64,000 nucleotides of DNA from Leptospira bourretii (GTDB taxonomy: Bacteria; Spirochaetota; Leptospiria; Leptospirales; Leptospiraceae), in the NCBI RefSeq assembly GCF_004770145.1, contig NZ_RQFW01000019.1:493611-557610 (forward strand). Direction: 5' to 3'. Positions 27,118-36,192 of this stretch are shown here, in pieces. A program made the translations under genes and the position numbers. The notes below the pieces were generated by a model. That model did no database searches. It saw only the letters and a program-made list of their open reading frames with translations, and was not told where the DNA came from. Numbering within the stretch: position 1 is the first letter of the stretch; every line of letters starts with the position of its first letter.

Positions 27118-27279
27118 GCATAACAGCACCTTCCCGCTACGCTTCGGCACAAGGCCTCGCTCGGGCTGCGCCAAATTGTCCTCCTGTCACTCGCTTGCAT
27201 CCGCAAGCTACGTGCCAGTCCCTAACGTCCCGTCCGGGACTCAGGGTCGGACAACTTCGGGAAGGTTAGTTCGTTATGC
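27118..27279 (+). repeat. attC21 (arm type II')
   Basis: 162 bp. R'' GCATAAC, R' GTTATGC; arms accttcccg / cgggaaggtt. Confidence 0.92.
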
Positions 27280-27326
27280 GATATGCCTAAATCCATTTTA
27301 CATAATATTCAATTAAGAGGAATTTC

Positions 27327-27932
27327 ATGAAACATAAAGTATTTATTAGCTACCATCACAAAAATGATCAGCTTTACAAAGATTTACTAATTCAAAAAAA
27401 TATCGAAAATGAAATTTTCATTGATTCATCAGTCGATACCGGAGAAATCTCCGACAGTCTGACGGACGAAGAAATTAGAGTTAAAATTCGAGATGAATAT
27501 TTAATTGATTCAAGCGTAACAATACTACTAGCTGGGACAGAAACAAAAGCAAGAAAACATATAGACTGGGAAATTTACTCGAGTATGTATGATGGCAAAG
27601 TAAACAAAAAATCAGGTATTCTCGTTATTAATTTACCAAGTACAAATTGCAAATATTTCACCGCAGCACACGAAAATGAACAAAAAATATATCCAGCTGA
27701 TTTTACTTGGACTAACATCCAAACAAGAAAGGAATATGAAGAGAGGTATCCGTATTTACCAGATAGAATTATAGATAACCTTATTTCAAAAAAATCAAAA
27801 ATCTCCATTACCAATTGGGATACCATTTATAACAATCCGACAGCATTGAAATTTTTAATTGATGCTACTTTCAACGATCGATCCCAAGCGGAGTATGATT
27901 TATCAAGACCAATGAGAAGAAAAGATGGATAA
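27327..27932 (+). CDS. TIR-domain protein (ThsB/DUF1863-like)
   Basis: 201 aa, ATG after AAGAGGAA. A compact TIR-like fold fills the protein: KVFISYHHKNDQLYKDLL (strand A/helix A), FIDSSVDTGEIS, RVKIRDEYLIDSSVTILLAGTET and KHIDWEIYSSM, where the E of WEI occupies the catalytic position of NAD-processing TIRs. ThsB-type TIRs make cyclic ADP-ribose-like signals for a partner effector. The partner here is a membrane protein overlapping by 8 bp rather than the SIR2-bearing ThsA. Confidence 0.75.
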   Translation: MKHKVFISYHHKNDQLYKDLLIQKNIENEIFIDSSVDTGEISDSLTDEEIRVKIRDEYLIDSSVTILLAGTETKARKHIDWEIYSSMYDGKVNKKSGILVINLPSTNCKYFTAAHENEQKIYPADFTWTNIQTRKEYEERYPYLPDRIIDNLISKKSKISITNWDTIYNNPTALKFLIDATFNDRSQAEYDLSRPMRRKDG

Positions 27933-28560
27933 CGATATATACTCAATTATACACATTTATTTCGACAAAAACTTAAATTTAATCTTCCATGTTAATAATT
28001 TTATTATCATTATCTTTCTTATATTCTGCGGAATATATTCATTTATTATATTAAAAAGCCTGATTAAGCATAATAGCATCGAAATCGATGAGGCAAAAAT
28101 AGGAATTGGTGACCAGAAAATAAAGCTAAAAATAAACAACCTCGATAGACAAATCGCATATCAAATTTGGGTTGAACTTAATACTAGAAAAATCGGTCTC
28201 GAATTTGATGAAAATGATGTAATAATTGAGTTATATAACTCTTGGTATGATTTTTTTAAAATAACAAGAGAGTTAATTAAAAGTATACCAGCCAGCAAAC
28301 TAAACAATAAAAACACAAAGCAAATTATAATGACTGCTATCGAAGTTTTAAATATAGGAATACGCCCGCATTTAACTAAATGGCAAGCTAAATTTCGTAG
28401 ATGGTATGATTTAGAATCAAAAAAAGAGTCGTCCAAAAAACTCAGTCCCCAAACAATTCAAAGGAAGTTTCCAGATATCGATATACTGATTTCAGAAATC
28501 CGAACTGTTAACCAAAGTATGATAAATTACAAAAATCTTATGTATGATATTATTAGCTAA
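27925..28560 (+). CDS. Single-pass membrane protein paired with the TIR protein
   Basis: 211 aa. One strong transmembrane helix (residues ~24-46, NNFIIIIFLIFCGIYSFIILKSL), then a cytoplasmic domain with KINNLDRQIAYQIWVELNTRKIGL, YNSWYDFFKITRELIKSIPA and GIRPHLTKWQAKFRRWYDLE. Proteins with this tail recur beside TIR genes. The layout suggests a signal-gated membrane effector or receptor. No enzymatic motif. The system name is uncertain. Confidence 0.6.
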   Translation: MDNDIYSIIHIYFDKNLNLIFHVNNFIIIIFLIFCGIYSFIILKSLIKHNSIEIDEAKIGIGDQKIKLKINNLDRQIAYQIWVELNTRKIGLEFDENDVIIELYNSWYDFFKITRELIKSIPASKLNNKNTKQIIMTAIEVLNIGIRPHLTKWQAKFRRWYDLESKKESSKKLSPQTIQRKFPDIDILISEIRTVNQSMINYKNLMYDIIS

Positions 28561-28571
28561 AGCGGCACATC

Positions 28572-28737
28572 GCATAACAGCGACTAACCGCTTCACTTCG
28601 GGACTTGCGCCCTCGCTCGGTCTGCGACACATAGGCTTCTGGCACTCCTCTTGCTTACGCAAGCGTCGTTCCAGTCCCTAACGTCCCGTTTCCGGGACTC
28701 AGGGCCAGCCTACGTCGGTTAGTCTAGTTCGTTACAC
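28572..28737 (+). repeat. attC22 (arm type IV)
   Basis: 166 bp. R'' GCATAAC, R' GTTACAC; arms gactaaccg / cggttagtct. Confidence 0.92.
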
Positions 28738-28830
28738 GACATGTGGCAAAAATAATTGTAAACTTATAATTTGGGTAAAAGAAATTAAAAAAGTCTTGAA
28801 TTTGTACCGTTATTCCGGCACACTTGAAAA

Positions 28831-29208
28831 GTGATAGAATTTACAGCTTATAAAGGCGAAAAATTCACTGTTGAATGGTATTTTGATGAAAAAGAAAAAT
28901 CTGATGTTCTAGATTATTTTAATGGTCTTCCAGATGATTTAAAGATTAAAACTTTAGCTTTGTTCAAAAGATTTGCTGACATTGGTGAAATCAAAGACAA
29001 AACTAAATTCAATTTTGAAGGAGACTCTCTTTTCGCTTTCAAACCAATTCCTCACAGGTTTCTTTGTTTTTTTGTAAAAGGGAAGAAAATAGTCATTACT
29101 AACGCTTTTGTTAAAAAAACGGATAAGCTACCTAAAAACGAAAAAATTAGAGCTATTAAAAGAAGGGAAGATTATGAAACAAGAAGTAAAAAAGGCATCT
29201 ACTACTAA
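28831..29208 (+). CDS. higB: RelE/HigB-type toxin of a type II TA pair
   Basis: 125 aa, GTG start. RelE-fold features: VEWYFDEKEKSDVLDYFNGLPDDLKIKTLALFKRFAD, then LFAFKPIPHRFLCFFVKGKKIVITNAFVKKTDKLP and a basic C-terminus EKIRAIKRREDY, as in Gp49/HigB mRNA interferases. Toxin-first order with an overlapping XRE antitoxin. Sole pair of cassette 23 and the first TA cassette in the window. Confidence 0.8.
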   Translation: MIEFTAYKGEKFTVEWYFDEKEKSDVLDYFNGLPDDLKIKTLALFKRFADIGEIKDKTKFNFEGDSLFAFKPIPHRFLCFFVKGKKIVITNAFVKKTDKLPKNEKIRAIKRREDYETRSKKGIYY

Positions 29209-29491
29209 ATCTACATTTGATCGTTTAATGAAAGATAAATCCTTCAAAGCTAAATTTGAGAAGGAATATGATGCTCTAAATCTTTCTGAAACATTAATTG
29301 AACTTATGGAATCACAAAAAGTAACCGTTAGAGAACTTTCAAAAAAAGCAAATGTATCAAGCACGGTGATTCAAGAAATTAGAAGTGGGAAACAAGATAA
29401 TCCAACTTTACTAGTCCTTTCTAAATTAATTCACACTTTAGGTGGTGAAATAGTAATTAAGAAAGGGAAGAAAACATTAGCTAGTGTATAA
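29174..29491 (+). CDS. higA: XRE-family antitoxin (HigA-like)
   Basis: 105 aa from ATG 29174 inside the toxin gene end (35-bp overlap), after an AAGGGAAG site. The HTH occupies residues ~55-100 (KVTVRELSKKANVSSTVIQEIRSGKQDNPTLLVLSKLIHTLG). Antitoxin and likely autorepressor. Confidence 0.8.
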   Translation: MKQEVKKASTTKSTFDRLMKDKSFKAKFEKEYDALNLSETLIELMESQKVTVRELSKKANVSSTVIQEIRSGKQDNPTLLVLSKLIHTLGGEIVIKKGKKTLASV

Positions 29492-29501
29492 GCCACACGT
29501 C

Positions 29502-29663
29502 GTATAACAGCGGCTACTCACTGCGCTTCGGCACTACGGCCTCGCTTGGGCTGCGCCACATTTCCCTTCTGGCATTCGCCTGCATACGCAAGCTACATGC
29601 CAGTCCCTAACGTCCCGCTGGGACTCAGGGTCGGGAAACGTCGAGTAGCCTAGTTCGTTATAC
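29502..29663 (+). repeat. attC23 (arm type VI)
   Basis: 162 bp. R'' GTATAAC, R' GTTATAC; arms ggctactcac / cgagtagcct. Confidence 0.92.
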
Positions 29664-29679
29664 GCAAGGTCATAAATCT

Positions 29680-30582
29680 ATGGATATAAAAAATATTTTT
29701 TCAAGAAGGCAAAAGATACTGAGAAATCAATTTCCAGATGTATATCAGTATACATTTATGTCTGAAAATTTAAGAACACAAATTGTAAGGATAATAAATA
29801 AAGCATCTAGGCCAGAGGAAAAACTAGGCTCAGACAATTCCTCCAATCTATTTAGAGAAATACGAAATATACTTTGTGATGAATATGGATTATTCTTTTT
29901 AACAAATGCCAACCATTATAATAATCCCGAAAATGATGTAATCACATTTGTGCTAACTGAAAAAAATATCGAAAGGGTGCTAGATGCGATTGAATTATTT
30001 CTGGAAATATTCAGAAATTTACAGATATCTTTTTCGAAGCCAATGCTCTCCATAGATGATGCAACTTCAATAATTAACCAACGATTTAAAGAAGCAGGAT
30101 TCGGGTTTAGATTTGAAAACGGTCAAGCAATCAAATTAGATTCAGACTATCTGCATAATGAAACAGTGAAAGAAACAATCAAACTAATTCATGATAAAAA
30201 ATTCAAAAGCGTAAACGAAGAATTTCTGAAAGCTCATGAACACTTTAAAAAAGGAAACTTCTCTGAAACAATAGTAGAAGCATTAAAATCATTTGAATCA
30301 ACCATGAAGCTTATTTTAAAAAGTAAAAACATTAAATACAAGCAGGAAGATACTGCCAGTATATTATTAAAGCACTTATTCGAAAATAATTTCATTCCGC
30401 CATACCTAAGCAATTATCTTAACAATTTAAAATCTATCTTAGAAAGCGGAATACCAACAATTAGAAACAAAACTGCCTCTCATGGTAAGGGTGATAAAGA
30501 AATCGAAATAACCGAAAATTTAGCTTTGTTTACTCTAAATATAACTGGTTCAAGTATAAATTTTCTACTTAAAAATCTGTAA
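29680..30582 (+). CDS. STM4504/CBY_0614-like protein with C-terminal HEPN motif
   Basis: 300 aa. The N-terminal ~110 residues match the STM4504/CBY_0614-type start (MDIKNIFSRRQKILRNQFPDVYQY...LRTQIVRII). The C-terminal domain has AHEHFKKGNFSETIVEALKSFESTMKLIL and IPTIRNKTASHGKGDKE, an R-N-x4-H HEPN active-site motif. HEPN proteins of this kind are RNases in abortive infection. Single-gene cassette; role inferred from family. Confidence 0.68.
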   Translation: MDIKNIFSRRQKILRNQFPDVYQYTFMSENLRTQIVRIINKASRPEEKLGSDNSSNLFREIRNILCDEYGLFFLTNANHYNNPENDVITFVLTEKNIERVLDAIELFLEIFRNLQISFSKPMLSIDDATSIINQRFKEAGFGFRFENGQAIKLDSDYLHNETVKETIKLIHDKKFKSVNEEFLKAHEHFKKGNFSETIVEALKSFESTMKLILKSKNIKYKQEDTASILLKHLFENNFIPPYLSNYLNNLKSILESGIPTIRNKTASHGKGDKEIEITENLALFTLNITGSSINFLLKNL

Positions 30583-30594
30583 ATATGACCCAGC

Positions 30595-30758
30595 GTATAA
30601 CAGCGACTAACCGCTGCGCTTCGGGACTTCGCCCTCGCTTGGTCTGCGACACATAGGCTTCTGGCACTCCTCTTGCTTACGCAAGCGTCGTTCCAGTCCC
30701 TAACGTCCCGTTCCGGGACTCAGGGCCAGCCTACGTCGGTTAGTCTAGTTCGTTATGC
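30595..30758 (+). repeat. attC24 (arm type IV)
   Basis: 164 bp. R'' GTATAAC, R' GTTATGC; arms gactaaccg / cggttagtct. Confidence 0.92.
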
Positions 30759-30774
30759 GCTATAGCGGTTAAAT

Positions 30775-31497
30775 ATGAAATACAAGAAATTTCTAAAATC
30801 CTCAACCGATGAAAATAAAATATACACCTACCCTTTTCAAATTGGCCTTCAAACACTTGAAATTGTTAACGCAAATCTATTTTATATCATTTTCACAGAT
30901 ACGGCAGCAAGTTTACAGGTTAAAAAGGAAAATGGTATCCAAGAAATATATAACAAAATGAAACTCGATGGAGCCTCAGATAAAAACATTGAGAAAGGGA
31001 TGGAATATTTTAAAGAGTATGAAATAATTCTGAAATCTTCTGTATATATGCGCTTCTTAACTGAAATGGTAGCTCAGTGGGAATTTTATCTGAGTGAAAT
31101 GCAAAAGTTTATGCAATTGAATATAAATCTGATTAATCCCGAAATATTAAATAACACATTAAAAAAACAATTTGATCGGCTAACAAAATTAGAAATTTTA
31201 AAACAAATAGATACAATAACAATCATCGTCGATAATAAATTAAAAATTAATGAATCTGACAAGGAATTACTCTCTGAGATGTTTCTTCTGAGGAATCTAG
31301 GCCAGCACAACAGATGGGAATGCGACGAAAAATATTTACACTTATCAAAACAGGGTAAAAAGTGGGAACTTGGCCACTTACGCATGATTAAACAAGAAGA
31401 AGTAACGGAAATGTATCGAGCATTTAGTAGCACGATTCGAACAATAACAGAAGCTTTATCCCTGAAATTTGAAAAAGGACAACATAATTTAGACTAA
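30775..31497 (+). CDS. HEPN-like helical protein
   Basis: 240 aa, entirely helical. Around residue 173 it has LLRNLGQHNRWECDEKY, an Rx4H motif with N and Q at the positions usual for HEPN RNases. Upstream helices (MRFLTEMVAQWEFYLSEMQKFM) resemble MAE_28990-type HEPN proteins. No partner gene. A single-gene RNase or abortive-infection cassette is inferred. Confidence 0.6.
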   Translation: MKYKKFLKSSTDENKIYTYPFQIGLQTLEIVNANLFYIIFTDTAASLQVKKENGIQEIYNKMKLDGASDKNIEKGMEYFKEYEIILKSSVYMRFLTEMVAQWEFYLSEMQKFMQLNINLINPEILNNTLKKQFDRLTKLEILKQIDTITIIVDNKLKINESDKELLSEMFLLRNLGQHNRWECDEKYLHLSKQGKKWELGHLRMIKQEEVTEMYRAFSSTIRTITEALSLKFEKGQHNLD

Positions 31498-31514
31498 ATC
31501 AAAACCGCAACAGC

Positions 31515-31677
31515 GCATAACAGCGACTAACCGCTTCGCTTCGGGACTTACGCCCTCGCTCGGTCTGTGACACATAGGCTTCTGGCACTCCTCTTGCTTA
31601 CGCAAGCGTCGTTCCAGTCCCTAACGTCCCGCAGGGACTCAGGGTCGGGAAACGTCGAGTAGCCTAGTTCGTTATGC
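31515..31677 (+). repeat. attC25 (hybrid arms, IV x VI)
   Basis: 163 bp. R'' GCATAAC, R' GTTATGC. Left gactaaccg / right cgagtagcct; inner arms ataggct and gggaaacg are also unmatched, so the junction is in the apex. Confidence 0.88.
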
Positions 31678-31710
31678 GAAAATTTCCCGGCGCTTTATTT
31701 TTAATAGGTT

Positions 31711-31728
31711 GCGAGCGTCCGTGCTCGC
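31711..31728. repeat. Hairpin with GTCCGT loop
   Basis: Six-bp stem GCGAGC / GCTCGC around GTCCGT, followed by TAAAAAA. Similar loops occur at 32476, 57288 and (degenerate) near 58045. Confidence 0.6.
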
Positions 31729-31783
31729 TAAAAAAGGCAAAAAAGTAGTTGTTACCAATTCGGGAACAAGCTTCTATTGATTT

Positions 31784-32083
31784 GTGAGGGTTATATCAAG
31801 AAAAATTCTAAGGGATTTCTACTCTATTCCTAAATACTCGGACTCTAAAACCCCTATAGAAGTTTGGTTTAAAGATACTTCCAGAGCTAGTTGGAAATCT
31901 CCTTCTGATATCAAAGAAAAGTATAGAAATGCTAGTTTTCTTAAAAATAATAGGATCGTTTTCAATATACACGGGAATAAATACAGGCTAATTGTGAAAG
32001 TTCATTACAATTTACAAACTGTTTTCATTAGATTTATTGGAACTCACGAACAATACGATAAAATCAATGCTGAGGTGATTTAA
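31784..32083 (+). CDS. higB: HigB-type toxin
   Basis: 99 aa, GTG start. VISRKILRDFYSIPKYSDSKTPIEVWFKDT and YRLIVKVHYNLQTVFIRFIGTHEQYDKIN are the signatures of the short HigB (RelE-fold) mRNA interferase family; the GTHxxYDKI end is characteristic. Followed immediately (stop/ATG adjacent) by HigA. Confidence 0.88.
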   Translation: MRVISRKILRDFYSIPKYSDSKTPIEVWFKDTSRASWKSPSDIKEKYRNASFLKNNRIVFNIHGNKYRLIVKVHYNLQTVFIRFIGTHEQYDKINAEVI

Positions 32084-32488
32084 ATGAACATTAAACCTAT
32101 TAAGAATCAAAAAGATCACTTAGAAGCTCTTTCTGAGATAGAAAAACTTTGGGATGCTAAAAAGAATACTCCCGAATACGATAAATTAGATGTTTTAATA
32201 ACATTAGTTGATGCTTACGAAACTAAACACTACCCTATTGAAGATCCGGATCCAATTGAAGCTTTAAAATCCGTTATGGATGACATGAATATGAAGAGTG
32301 TTGATTTAGGAAATCTAATCGGTGGAAGAAGTCGTGCCACTGAAATCTTAAATCGAAAAAGAAAACTTACTTTAGAAATGATTAGAAAAATTAATCAAAA
32401 TCTTGGAATTCCAACTGACATTCTTGTAAAAGAATATAAAGTCAAGACTGCTAAGACGGGAAGAAAAAGAACGCCGTCCGTGGCGTAA
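32084..32488 (+). CDS. higA: HigA antitoxin (XRE family)
   Basis: 134 aa. Acidic N-terminal region that binds the toxin, then an HTH (PIEALKSVMDDMNMKSVDLGNLIGGRSRATEILNRKRKLTLEMIRKINQNLGIP). The last codons (ACG CCG TCC GTG GCG TAA) fold into a GTCCGT-loop hairpin, so the gene end coincides with a repeat element. Confidence 0.88.
   Translation: MNIKPIKNQKDHLEALSEIEKLWDAKKNTPEYDKLDVLITLVDAYETKHYPIEDPDPIEALKSVMDDMNMKSVDLGNLIGGRSRATEILNRKRKLTLEMIRKINQNLGIPTDILVKEYKVKTAKTGRKRTPSVA
32471..32486. repeat. Hairpin with GTCCGT loop inside the higA 3' end
   Basis: Five-bp stem ACGCC / GGCGT around GTCCGT; it overlaps the final codons of the antitoxin. Confidence 0.6.
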
Positions 32489-32513
32489 TTCATACAACAA
32501 GCCCGAAAACTTC

Positions 32514-32678
32514 GCATAACAGCAACTAACCGCTTCACTTCGGGACTTACGCCCTCGTTCGGTCTACGACACATAGGCTTTTGTCACTCCTCTTGCTTAC
32601 GCAAGCGTCGTGCCAATCCCTACCGTCCCGTTCCGGGACTCAGGGTCAGCCTACGTCGGTTAGTCTAGTTCGTTACAC
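32514..32678 (+). repeat. attC26 (arm type IV)
   Basis: 165 bp. R'' GCATAAC, R' GTTACAC; arms aactaaccg / cggttagtct. The apex has CCCTACCG where other sites have CCCTAACG. Confidence 0.92.
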
Positions 32679-32706
32679 GAAATTGGTTTAAATCTAATCA
32701 TTAAAA

Positions 32707-33477
32707 ATGAAAATTCAATATGCCTCAGATTTACATTTAGAGTTTCCTGAAAACAGAAAATTCCTATCAGAAAACAACATTATACCAAATGCTGAAATTC
32801 TAGTTCTGGCTGGTGATATAATTTCAGATAATAATCGAAAGAATGCTGAAAAATTTTTTGAAAATTGGACAAAGCAATTCAAGTTTGTTATTCATGTCCC
32901 AGGAAATCATGAATTCTATTCTGGAGAAGTATTATATTCTTATCCAAATTACTATAAAGAGATATCGAAAAATTATTTTAAAATAAACAATAAGACTATC
33001 GAAATTGAAAACGTTAGATTAATCTGTTCCACGCTATGGACAAACATTCCTATAAAACTTAAAAATGAATTCGAGACAAAAAGTAACGATTATAAACTAA
33101 TCAAATACTCTAAAAAACAAATTGAAAAAAGATTAATCACCATTGAAGATACGAATCTTTTTCATGATATTTCTGTTAAATTTATTGAAAGTGAACTCGC
33201 AAAGCCATTCCAGGGAAAAACAATTTTGGTTACTCATCAACTGCCAAGCTTTGAATTAATCCTAAATTCTGATAAGAATGAACTAATTAATCACTATTGT
33301 GCAACAAACTTAGAAAACATTTATGCTAATAACAATATTGATTTTTGGATTTTTGGCCATTACCACAGAACTGTTAACAAAAAGTTGTTAAATACTACAT
33401 TTGTTTCTAATCCTCTCGGATACATGAATGAAGACCAAAAAAATAACTTTTCTAAGTCTGCTATTATAGAAGTTTAA
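32707..33477 (+). CDS. Calcineurin-like metallophosphoesterase
   Basis: 256 aa. All five metal motifs are visible: ASDLHLEF (residues 6-13), LVLAGDIISDN, HVPGNHEFY, VTHQLPS and FGHYHRTV. Cytoplasmic, no signal peptide. This compact form is common as a lone gene in mobile DNA. Substrate unknown. Confidence 0.85.
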   Translation: MKIQYASDLHLEFPENRKFLSENNIIPNAEILVLAGDIISDNNRKNAEKFFENWTKQFKFVIHVPGNHEFYSGEVLYSYPNYYKEISKNYFKINNKTIEIENVRLICSTLWTNIPIKLKNEFETKSNDYKLIKYSKKQIEKRLITIEDTNLFHDISVKFIESELAKPFQGKTILVTHQLPSFELILNSDKNELINHYCATNLENIYANNNIDFWIFGHYHRTVNKKLLNTTFVSNPLGYMNEDQKNNFSKSAIIEV

Positions 33478-33496
33478 TCATCAAAAAACCAACTTC

Positions 33497-33658
33497 GTGT
33501 AACAGCACCTTCCCGCTACGCTTCGGCACAAGGCCTCGCTCGGGCTACGCCAAATTGTCCTCCTGTCACTCGCTCGCATACGCAAGCTACGTGCCAGTCC
33601 CTAACGTCCCATCCGGGACTCAGGGTCGGACAACTTCGGGAAGGCTAGTTCGTTATGC
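33497..33658 (+). repeat. attC27 (arm type II')
   Basis: 162 bp. R'' GTGTAAC (rare; mirrors the GTTACAC head of its own cassette), R' GTTATGC; arms accttcccg / cgggaaggct. Confidence 0.92.
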
Positions 33659-33670
33659 GACATTAATTAA

Positions 33671-34342
33671 ATGAAACTAAAAATAAACAAAATAATAACA
33701 ATAATATTATCTGTAGTCTTATTAATATACTCTTCCATTTTTGTTTACTCAATAGCCAGAGCATACGAAATAAGAAATAAATCTTCGGTAATTAACGATG
33801 TAAAAATTGAAAAATCAATAATTTCCGATAGATTGCTTAAACCGAATTATATTTTCATATGTGAATCAAATTCAATTACGTTACCATCTGAAATCTGCCA
33901 AAACTTCAGGGAAAAATATCCAAAGCTATGTAATCAACCAAATTTATCTCTGGTTTATAACCAATATAACATCTGTGATTCTAATAATTATAGAAACGAA
34001 GTCCCATTCGGAAATGTCTCATGTTCAGAACATATATTCCATCTTTTACAAACAAAATTTGATAGCTCGTTTTTTATACCTTACGATGAATTTATTTACG
34101 AATCAAAAAGTTTAGTATTTTTAAATATTCTCTTTGACTTTCATCAAGACACATCCATCGATTTATTGCGACTTGAAAATAAACAACTCGAGATATTTTC
34201 AAAAACAAATATCTCTATAATTACCAAAAATGGAAGCTTATTACATCTAGTTCTACCGAGTGAAGTAATTAAAAATTTAATTTCAATAATTCCGTATTCA
34301 GAATTTACTGATTGCGAAACAATTAAAAGTATTCCAAATTAA
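33671..34342 (+). CDS. Hypothetical membrane-anchored exported protein
   Basis: 223 aa, ATG 13 bp after R'. One N-terminal membrane helix (IITIILSVVLLIYSSIFVYSIA), no lipobox. The mature part has paired cysteines (FICESN, EICQNF, KLCNQP, NICDSN, VSCSEH, TDCETI), suggesting an oxidised extracytoplasmic domain. Family unknown. Confidence 0.55.
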   Translation: MKLKINKIITIILSVVLLIYSSIFVYSIARAYEIRNKSSVINDVKIEKSIISDRLLKPNYIFICESNSITLPSEICQNFREKYPKLCNQPNLSLVYNQYNICDSNNYRNEVPFGNVSCSEHIFHLLQTKFDSSFFIPYDEFIYESKSLVFLNILFDFHQDTSIDLLRLENKQLEIFSKTNISIITKNGSLLHLVLPSEVIKNLISIIPYSEFTDCETIKSIPN

Positions 34343-34346
34343 CGTC

Positions 34347-34508
34347 GCATAACAGCACCTTCCCGCTACGTTTCGGCACAAGGCCTCACTCGGCCTACGG
34401 CAAATTCCCTTCCGTCACGCTTCTTGCTTCGCAAGAAGACGCGCCGACGCCAACGCCTACTTCGTAGGCTCGGCTACAGGGAACTTCGGGAAGGCTAGTT
34501 CGTTATCT
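34347..34508 (+). repeat. attC28 (arm type II', B-type apex)
   Basis: 162 bp. R'' GCATAAC, R' GTTATCT (rare); arms accttcccg / cgggaaggct. Confidence 0.92.
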
Positions 34509-34542
34509 GCAATTGGCGAAAAATAAATAAAATACAATTAAC

Positions 34543-35343
34543 ATGAAGAATATTTTTTACTCTATCTTTCTACTTATATTAACATGTCAAACTTCGGATA
34601 ATTCGAAAAATGGTATCGATGAAAAATTTGAAACCCAATTTACCAATGCCGATATATTAAATATTAGAAAAACTCCTTCCCTAAGTTCAGAAATTATAAA
34701 TCAAATTCCATTTGGCTCAAAAATTTCTACTTCTAATAAAAACATTCAAGAATCTTATGCTGAAAGAATTCATTCATGGCACTTCGTAAAAGAAGCAAAT
34801 GGTTTCGTCCTAGACTACTTTCTACAAAAAAACGATATTTTTCCATCTATAAAAAAGATGGAATTAAAATCATCATACTCTTACAATCAGTGCAATCCTT
34901 ATGGTATTGGAATTTATAAAACAATAGCATTACAAAACAATAAAACCTATTATACTGATGAGTTTATTGATTTTGATCTTGGGACAAAAAAAATATTTAA
35001 TGGAAACTATCAAATTAAAAATGATTCAATTTCTATTAATTTAGAAGAAATCGAAACCCAAAGCATATCTTATTCTGATGGAATAGCAAAAATATCTGAA
35101 AAAAATATACCGAAAGAGAAAAAAACAAACAATATCGTACTATTTTGGAAAGATAGCATAAAGGGATTTATCACAGACAACCAAGAGAAATATCTTGATT
35201 CTACGAATTACAATGTTGATCTCAAAAAATGTATCTTTACAAATAAAAGATGTAAACATTACGATCCATTTGCTGCAGATTGCTCAGAAAAATTTGCAAA
35301 GTCAGGTATTTGTGATCAAATTGGCTATTTTTGTAAAAGATAA
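34543..35343 (+). CDS. SH3-like domain lipoprotein
   Basis: 266 aa. Signal peptide MKNIFYSIFLLILTC with lipobox cysteine C15, then a bacterial SH3-like module (NADILNIRKTPSLSSEIINQIPFGSKI... AERIHSWHFVKEANGFVLDYFL, residues ~30-95) that usually binds cell-wall peptides. The C-terminal ~160 residues are an unassigned beta-rich domain ending in cysteine pairs. A second SH3 lipoprotein cassette is at 36391. Confidence 0.7.
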   Translation: MKNIFYSIFLLILTCQTSDNSKNGIDEKFETQFTNADILNIRKTPSLSSEIINQIPFGSKISTSNKNIQESYAERIHSWHFVKEANGFVLDYFLQKNDIFPSIKKMELKSSYSYNQCNPYGIGIYKTIALQNNKTYYTDEFIDFDLGTKKIFNGNYQIKNDSISINLEEIETQSISYSDGIAKISEKNIPKEKKTNNIVLFWKDSIKGFITDNQEKYLDSTNYNVDLKKCIFTNKRCKHYDPFAADCSEKFAKSGICDQIGYFCKR

Positions 35344-35371
35344 AAAAATACACTTATACATCGCCAACTGC

Positions 35372-35536
35372 AGATAACAGCGACTAACCGCTGCGCTTCG
35401 GGACTTACGCCCTCGCTTGGTCTGCGACACATAGGCTTCTGGCACTCCCCTTGCCTGCGCAAGTGTCGTGGCCAGTCCCTAACGTCCCGTCCGGGACTCA
35501 GGGCCAGCCTACGTCGGTTAGTCTAATTCGTTATGC
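35372..35536 (+). repeat. attC29 (arm type IV)
   Basis: 165 bp. R'' AGATAAC (mirrors the GTTATCT head of its cassette), R' GTTATGC; arms gactaaccg / cggttagtct. Confidence 0.92.
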
Positions 35537-35552
35537 GCAAGACTATAAAAAA

Positions 35553-36089
35553 ATGAAAAACAAAATTTTAAATGAATTAAAAATCTTCATAATTAGCAAT
35601 TTTAGAAAATCACCCAGAAGATTAAGAGATTTTCTTTTTTTCGATAATTATATACTTTATACAAAATTAGATTCTGATAAAATTTTTCAAAATCTAAAAA
35701 TACTTACTAAAGATAAATACTTTCTTAGAATTGTTAATAACCAATTTCAAATATATAGACATCTTGACTATAGAAATTCCGTTATGCCTTATCTTCAAGG
35801 GACTATATTCCCAGAAGCGAAATTCTCATTTATATCAATACGAGTTCGAATTCATTGGGTTAGTAAATTAACTCAAATAATCTTCTTTTTAATTTTAGGT
35901 ATAAATTCATTTAACTTAATATATAAATATTTATTTTATCATAAAAATATAAGTAGAGAATTTATTATAATACCTATTTTCGTTGCATTCCTATATGGTC
36001 CGACCTATTTATTTGTAAAAGAATCCAGAATATATAAACTTTTCATTATTGAAACTTTAAAAGTAAAAAGAATAAGATTCAAAAACTGA
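35553..36089 (+). CDS. Hypothetical protein with two membrane helices
   Basis: 178 aa from ATG 35553 (an in-frame ATG at 35451 lies in attC29). Basic N-terminal ~100 residues with YLQGTIFPEAKFSFISIRVRIHWV, then two hydrophobic helices (LTQIIFFLILGINSFNLIYKYLF and EFIIIPIFVAFLYGPTYLFV). Family unknown. Confidence 0.5.
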   Translation: MKNKILNELKIFIISNFRKSPRRLRDFLFFDNYILYTKLDSDKIFQNLKILTKDKYFLRIVNNQFQIYRHLDYRNSVMPYLQGTIFPEAKFSFISIRVRIHWVSKLTQIIFFLILGINSFNLIYKYLFYHKNISREFIIIPIFVAFLYGPTYLFVKESRIYKLFIIETLKVKRIRFKN

Positions 36090-36192
36090 AAATGTATTTA
36101 ACCAAAAAGAGCGGTTAACATTACTTACCTTATAATATTCAATTATTTAATATTTAAATTAATGTAGTCAATTTATTTAAATATAGTCCAGC

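Noticed and set aside
28161..28436. Minus-strand ORFs of 60-115 codons opposite real genes (e.g. 28161-28436, 31086-31433)
   Set aside because: They lie fully opposite strong + strand genes, have no ribosome sites and read as complementary low-complexity sequence.
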